Assembly (NCBI GenBank): GCA_903920835.1
Contig: CAIXNQ010000229.1
Span: forward strand, 1 to 9,680
Origin: an uncultured Bacteroidota bacterium
GTDB lineage: Bacteria; Bacteroidota; Bacteroidia; Flavobacteriales; Flavobacteriaceae
Direction: 5' to 3'
DNA: 9,680 nt
Part shown: piece by piece, positions 5,860 through 9,680 of the stretch
Layout of the letters: every line of letters starts with the position of its first letter
Position numbering within the stretch: position 1 is the stretch's first letter
Notes under the pieces: generated by a model
What the model was told of the DNA's origin: nothing
The model's database searches: none
Seen by the model: the letters and a program-made list of their open reading frames with translations, nothing else
Translations under genes and position numbers: made by a program

Positions 5860-6425
5860 TGCTTGAGAAAATCATTTCGCTTGACAAATCTGTTTTTATT
5901 TTCCTGAATGGATTAGGCTCTGAAAAATTTGATACGTTGTGGTTATTTCTTACCAATCAAGCCGCTTGGATTCCTTTTTTTGCATTCATTTGGTGGCTGA
6001 TAAAGAAAAAAATCGGAACAAAACAAGCATTCTATCTGTTGTTAACGATTTTAGTTTTAGTCCTTTTTACAGATCAAACCTGTAATTTAGTCAAGAACTC
6101 CGTTCAACGATTGCGACCCTGCAATACTGAAGATTTAAAATCCATAATCCGAATTGTGAAATGTAGCGATACTTATAGTTTTTTCTCAGGTCATGCCACC
6201 AATTCCACAGCAGTATCCTTGTTTATCTTTTTACTATTTCGCAAGGACTATAAATATCTTTGGTTAATCTTTATTTGGCCCATAATATTCGGTTTCAGCC
6301 GCATCTATCTCGGAATGCACTTTCCTTCAGATATACTTGTCGGTTATGTTTATGGTGCGATTTGTGGGGTGGTAGCTTATAGAATTTCAAAGTATTTATA
6401 TTTGAAAAAACTTATATTTAAATAA
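5859..6425 (+). CDS. PAP2-family membrane phosphatase
   Basis: This 188-aa integral membrane protein has about five or six hydrophobic helices. All three PAP2 active-site motifs are present: K79-X6-R86-P87, S110-G111-H112, and S147-R148-X5-H154-X3-D158. His112 and His154 would act as acid/base and nucleophile at the outer face of the inner membrane. Family members remove phosphate from undecaprenyl pyrophosphate, phosphatidic acid or phosphatidylglycerol phosphate. The substrate here cannot be told from sequence, but recycling of the undecaprenyl carrier or lipid remodelling is plausible. Translation is probably coupled to tatA through the TAATG junction. Its stop TAA is directly followed by the ATG of the transporter gene. 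Confidence 0.92.
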   Translation: MLEKIISLDKSVFIFLNGLGSEKFDTLWLFLTNQAAWIPFFAFIWWLIKKKIGTKQAFYLLLTILVLVLFTDQTCNLVKNSVQRLRPCNTEDLKSIIRIVKCSDTYSFFSGHATNSTAVSLFIFLLFRKDYKYLWLIFIWPIIFGFSRIYLGMHFPSDILVGYVYGAICGVVAYRISKYLYLKKLIFK

Positions 6426-7307
6426 ATGCTCGATTTTAAGACCTCTCTAATATTAAAAATCATTTCTTCACTTTTTTTTCTTTTGTCAGGAATTTTATGG
6501 AAAAAAGTTTTGATGGCTGGTGGTCGAAATTATCATTTCATCTTTTATAGAGTTCTTTTTACTCTAGTTTTATTCGGGTTTATTTATTATTTCAATCAAA
6601 ATAATGAACCTACTTCAATAGCAATATTTCAACTACCGATTACTGATTGGGCAATTTGCATAGGAGTTTGTATGCTGAGTTTTTGGGGACTTTATTTTTA
6701 TACAGAAGCATTACAGAATGGGAGATTAAGTTTTATTGCTCCATTAAACGGTATTTCTTATTTATTCACAATTATTACTTCAATATTGATTTTCAATGAA
6801 TCATTAAATACACCTAAATTTTTAGCTTTATTATTGGTGTTAACAGGTCTTTTTATTCATCAAATGTATAATTTTATGAATTTTAAAATTTCTAAAGAAG
6901 TTCTATTAACATTATTATTTAGTATTATTTGGGGAATTTCTTTTGTACTTTATTTAATTCCGATTAAAAAATTTGGCGTACTCAATTTTAGTATTATTCT
7001 AGAATTGTGTGTTTGTTTTTCTTGTATGGGATTGCTTATTTTTAAAGAAAAGATATTAGTTCCATCAAGTTTAAGCAAAAACAATTTATTAATTTGTATG
7101 CTTATGGGATTTCTTGTTGCAGGCGGAAGTTTATTTGGCAATTTTACTTTAACACAAATTCCTGTGAGTTTGAATATATTGATTGGGTTGTTTTTTGAAC
7201 TACTAGTTTTAGCGGTTGGGCTTTTCTTTTTTAGAGAAAAGTTAAATTCTAATGATTGGATGTTGATTGCCTTTGCAACGATTGGCGGATTTTTGTTATT
7301 GTTTTAA
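6426..7307 (+). CDS. EamA/DMT-superfamily transporter (10 TM)
   Basis: This 293-aa protein is almost wholly hydrophobic, with ten predictable membrane helices in two five-helix halves. The helices lie near residues 8-28, 37-56, 75-93, 102-123, 131-149, 157-179, 184-206, 219-240, 245-268 and 276-293. The EamA end signature occurs twice, as 'FNESLNTPKFLALLLVLTGL' (123-142) and 'FREKLNSNDWMLIAFATIGG' (269-288). This is the internal duplication expected of the family. Such proteins move small metabolites across the inner membrane; the substrate is not predictable. The gene starts with no gap after the PAP2 stop. Its 3' end overlaps the convergent minus-strand gene by 12 bp. Third codon positions are strongly A/T. 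Confidence 0.9.
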   Translation: MLDFKTSLILKIISSLFFLLSGILWKKVLMAGGRNYHFIFYRVLFTLVLFGFIYYFNQNNEPTSIAIFQLPITDWAICIGVCMLSFWGLYFYTEALQNGRLSFIAPLNGISYLFTIITSILIFNESLNTPKFLALLLVLTGLFIHQMYNFMNFKISKEVLLTLLFSIIWGISFVLYLIPIKKFGVLNFSIILELCVCFSCMGLLIFKEKILVPSSLSKNNLLICMLMGFLVAGGSLFGNFTLTQIPVSLNILIGLFFELLVLAVGLFFFREKLNSNDWMLIAFATIGGFLLLF

Positions 7308-8510
7308 AACATCTTCCAATTTTTCATAAACTGCAATCATCCGTTGTTTGAAATTCAAATCAAAACGTTCTGGTTTTATTTGTCTAAATACCCCAATCGC
7401 TTCTTCCATCCGGTCTTTTTTTGCTAACGAAAAAGCATAATATACTTTTAATTGATTAAAATTCAGTTCTGCCCAATATCCTAAAATTGCGGTATGTTTT
7501 GACGCATTTTGTTCAACAAGAATAATGATGTTTTCATAGTCCTCAACAACATACAGATAATTACAAATCATAAAAATACTGCTCACTCGGTGTCCAGAAT
7601 CTCTATCGTTGGTGCAAGAATGTTTAAGTATTTTAATCGCTATTTCATCTTGATGTTTTCCATTTTCAAATTGTTTATCATAATAAAGTTGCACGCCCAG
7701 CCATCGCATTTCGAGCAGGTTGTTTGACGGAGCACTAATTTTGTGATAATGTGCTAAGAACAAATCCCATTGTTGATTTTCGGCATAATGCGTACAATGA
7801 ATTAAATGATAAAAATCGGCGATTGATGGATTGTTTTTATAACAATTCTCTAAAAGGGGTAAATAATATTGTTGCTCTGGAACTACCAACCATTCTACAA
7901 AATAATTCGCTTCATAAGGCAAATTATGATAATGACCAATAGCAATTTTCGCAAGCCAATCCTGCTGTTCGCAAAAGCTGCCAAGCAAATGAATGGTATG
8001 ATAAATAGCGTACTTATAGTTTTCTTGATATTCAAAAACAAGTTTTAATTCAAATAATCTTTTGAAAAATTCTTCGTCTTTTTGATTTGCTTTACAAAGA
8101 ATAATTTGGTTAACGGTTTCATACAACAGCGCCGATTTTGAACTCGCATTGAGTTTGTCTAACAATTCATTTACTGAAATCCGGTTTTGAATTACTTCAA
8201 ACAAAATCGCTTTTTGATACAACAAATTTTGCTCGGAATAGCTTTTTGTTAATCCTTCCCAACTTGAATAACCTATATATATCGAGCAAGTATCTAAAGT
8301 AAAAATAGAAGGAAAGGAATTACTTTTTTTAATACCAAAAAGTCTTGAGATAGTGTCTATTGACAAGCGTTGATTGATTGCCAACAGAATCGCTTCTTCT
8401 AGCATTTTGCAATCATTGGAGTTCACAATAGGTTTTGAAAACTGGTTTACAATAAGTTCTCTTAAATAATCTAAATGCTCCTCTTTGGGTTCTTGAAGTA
8501 ATCGTGCCAT
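7296..8510 (-). CDS. Unknown 404-aa helical-repeat protein with an HTH-like N-terminal module
   Basis: Start ATG is at 8510-8508 and stop TAA at 7298-7296. Residues 32-90 read 'SNDCKMLEEAI...RLSIDTISRLFGI', then 'PSIFTLDTCSIYIGYSSWEGL'. This resembles a module I recognise in many Bacteroidota proteins, '..LS..TLRRLFG......PS..TLD.LA.Y.GY.SW..F', which looks like a helix-turn-helix. The remaining 310 residues are helical and rich in Tyr, Leu and Trp, with TPR-like spacing, for example 'LKVYYAFSLAKKDRMEEAIG' near 354-373. No TPR unit is canonical. There is no signal peptide or membrane helix, so it is cytoplasmic. I do not recognise a named family. A sensing or regulatory role, with DNA binding through the N-terminus and ligand or partner binding through the helical body, is an inference. 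An inverted repeat covers its start codon. Confidence 0.8.
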   Translation of the reverse strand: MARLLQEPKEEHLDYLRELIVNQFSKPIVNSNDCKMLEEAILLAINQRLSIDTISRLFGIKKSNSFPSIFTLDTCSIYIGYSSWEGLTKSYSEQNLLYQKAILFEVIQNRISVNELLDKLNASSKSALLYETVNQIILCKANQKDEEFFKRLFELKLVFEYQENYKYAIYHTIHLLGSFCEQQDWLAKIAIGHYHNLPYEANYFVEWLVVPEQQYYLPLLENCYKNNPSIADFYHLIHCTHYAENQQWDLFLAHYHKISAPSNNLLEMRWLGVQLYYDKQFENGKHQDEIAIKILKHSCTNDRDSGHRVSSIFMICNYLYVVEDYENIIILVEQNASKHTAILGYWAELNFNQLKVYYAFSLAKKDRMEEAIGVFRQIKPERFDLNFKQRMIAVYEKLEDVLKQ

Positions 8511-8517
8511 AGCACGA
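8502..8517. promoter_or_regulatory. Inverted repeat across the start codon of the helical-repeat gene
   Basis: TCGTGC (8502-8507) and GCACGA (8512-8517) are perfect 6-bp arms around CATA, which contains the complement of the ATG (8508-8510). It could be an operator for the gene's own HTH-like product, or an mRNA hairpin hiding the start codon. The arms are short, so chance is possible. Confidence 0.3.
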
Positions 8518-8598
8518 AAATAATAACAATTAATGAATTAAAAACCTCCAGAATTTATTTGCTTTTATTTGTTTAAAGTAGCGGGTTTGTTTTTGAGG

Positions 8599-8606
8599 TA
8601 TTTTTG
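8599..8606 (+). promoter_or_regulatory. Candidate -7 box for the T9SS cargo gene
   Basis: TATTTTTG matches TAnnTTTG and lies 22 bp before the ATG at 8629, which implies a very short leader. No TTG sits at 19-20 nt upstream, so support is partial. The only DNA between the two divergent genes is 8511-8628, so both promoters should lie there. Confidence 0.3.
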
Positions 8607-8628
8607 GGGAGTTATATAAAAAAAAGAT

Positions 8629-9680
8629 ATGAAAAAAGTTTTTCTCTTACTTGCTGTTACAGCAATTCAATTTACAAACGCACAATCTCCGGCTATTGAA
8701 TGGTCAAAATGCTATGGAGGTACAAATGAAGATTATAATGGTGGTAGTCCCATTGCCACGTTAGACGGAGGTTATATTACAATTGGGAATACTACATCTA
8801 ACGATGGTGATATAGCCGGGAACCATGGTAATACTGATATATCAGTAATAAAAGTGAACAGTTTAGGAACCGTTCAATGGCAGAAATGTTTTGGTGGTAC
8901 AAATTATGAAAGAGGCTCTTCTATTATTCAAACTACAGATGGAGGATATATCTTTTTAGGCGATTCAGAGTCGAATGACCTTTATTTAAATGGAAATCAT
9001 GGTGGAAGAGATGCATGGATAGTCAAATTAGATCCCTCAGGAAACATGCAATGGCAAAATTTATTAGGAGGAACTTTGGAAGAAAATGGGATTTGGGTAA
9101 GTCAAACTTCAGATTACGGCTTTCTTTTATCTCTTGTCACCAATTCAACCGATGGTCAGGTAACAGGAAATCATGGTGGAAGGGATGGCTGGTTAGTAAA
9201 GCTAAACGTATCAGGAACTATTCTTTGGCAGAAATGTTTTGGAGGAACTGGTGATGATAATTTAGGTTTCGTTGAGGCTACGGCAGACGGGGGTTATTTT
9301 TTTGGTGGTTCGACTAGTTCAATCGATGGTGACATTAATAGTAACCACGGAGGCAGAGACATTTGGATGGGAAAATTAAATGCTGGCTTATCTATTCAAT
9401 GGCAAAAATCTCTTGGCGGTTCTGGAGATGAATATGGAGGCGCTGAACTGTTGGCTGACGGTAGCTATCTTGCTGTTGGAAATACAGTTTCCTATTATGG
9501 CGATATTGTTTTAAATCATGGTGCAACAGATATATTTTTAATTAAAATGTCATCCAATCTTGCCACTGAAAATTTTGCAAGCACTACTATTACCGCCTAT
9601 CCCAACCCAACAAAAGACTTTTTACACATTGATTCAGAAAACGAACTATCAGGAAAAATAATAGATTTAACCGGCAAAAC
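8629..9680 (+). CDS. T9SS-secreted protein with five SBBP-like repeats (3' end cut by the window)
   Basis: An ATG at 8629 opens a frame with no stop to the right edge (350 complete codons). Residues 1-18 are a signal peptide (MKKVFLLLAVTAIQFTNA), cleaved before Gln19. Five repeats follow, marked by Trp25, Trp84, Trp142, Trp200 and Trp258, a spacing of 58-59 residues. Each has the blocks 'W.KC.GG', 'DGGY' or a variant, and 'NHGGRD.W..KL...G'. The pattern resembles SBBP beta-propeller repeats, so a propeller-like extracellular domain is likely. From residue 321, 'ITAYPNPTKDFLHI' followed by 'GKIIDLTGK' is the start of a T9SS type A C-terminal sorting domain. It directs export across the outer membrane, usually with surface attachment. 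About 40 more residues would complete it outside the window. Ligand unknown; no catalytic motif is seen. Confidence 0.9.
   Translation, partial: MKKVFLLLAVTAIQFTNAQSPAIEWSKCYGGTNEDYNGGSPIATLDGGYITIGNTTSNDGDIAGNHGNTDISVIKVNSLGTVQWQKCFGGTNYERGSSIIQTTDGGYIFLGDSESNDLYLNGNHGGRDAWIVKLDPSGNMQWQNLLGGTLEENGIWVSQTSDYGFLLSLVTNSTDGQVTGNHGGRDGWLVKLNVSGTILWQKCFGGTGDDNLGFVEATADGGYFFGGSTSSIDGDINSNHGGRDIWMGKLNAGLSIQWQKSLGGSGDEYGGAELLADGSYLAVGNTVSYYGDIVLNHGATDIFLIKMSSNLATENFASTTITAYPNPTKDFLHIDSENELSGKIIDLTGK

Noticed and set aside
6950..7141. Minus-strand frame inside the transporter gene
   Set aside because: Antisense shadow of a gene whose ten membrane helices and twin EamA signatures are clear.
7509..7942. 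Two plus-strand frames opposite the helical-repeat gene
   Set aside because: Both lie entirely antisense to the 404-codon minus-strand frame, are short, and have no recognisable motif.
9015..9254. Plus-strand 79-codon frame inside the T9SS cargo gene
   Set aside because: Shifted reading of the repeat DNA; its apparent regularity comes from the 58-residue repeats in the true frame.
1..9680. tRNA, rRNA, insertion sequence or integrase
   Set aside because: No cloverleaf, ribosomal RNA stretch, transposase motif or paired terminal repeats with target duplication could be found by eye on either strand.

Overview
The window comes from an AT-rich member of the Bacteroidota, most likely a flavobacterium. 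The evidence is the M1 peptidase operon with its carboxypeptidase-regulatory-like and DUF6702-like partners, a C-terminal Type IX secretion (T9SS) sorting domain, A-rich leaders in place of strong Shine-Dalgarno sites, and signal peptides cleaved before Gln. These calls rest on motif recognition and family knowledge; no database search was run.

Left part (1-1200): this is an accessory-looking, gene-poor stretch. It opens with the first 44 codons of a minus-strand gene that runs off the left edge; its N-terminus faintly resembles the start of Bacteroidota type IIG restriction-methylases. About 180 bp upstream of that gene lies a 13-unit, strictly 21-bp tandem array (316-588) with palindromic cores. 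After it come roughly 600 bp with no convincing gene but several inverted repeats: a terminator-like hairpin at 900-922, a strong hairpin at 941-968, and a 10-bp inverted repeat around the latter. A 40-codon hydrophobic small ORF (634-756) is possible but weak.

Centre (1201-7307): seven plus-strand genes are packed tightly enough to be one operon or two linked ones. They are two paralogous secreted proteins with a carboxypeptidase-regulatory-like domain (17-nt overlap), a DUF6702-like protein (4-nt overlap), a secreted M1 zinc metallopeptidase, a TatA/E translocase subunit, a PAP2 phosphatase (1-nt overlap) and a 10-TM EamA/DMT transporter (no gap). The theme is envelope and periplasmic function. 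The first four genes probably form a functional module around the peptidase.

Right part (7296-9680): a minus-strand 404-aa protein converges on the transporter with a 12-bp overlap. It has a putative N-terminal DNA-binding-like module and a helical body of unknown function. Divergent from it is a secreted protein with five 58-residue repeats, resembling SBBP beta-propeller repeats, and the start of a T9SS type A sorting domain. The window's right edge cuts this domain.

The least explained structure is the 21-bp palindromic tandem array next to the partial gene at the left edge. The helical minus-strand protein, with an inverted repeat on its own start codon, comes second.
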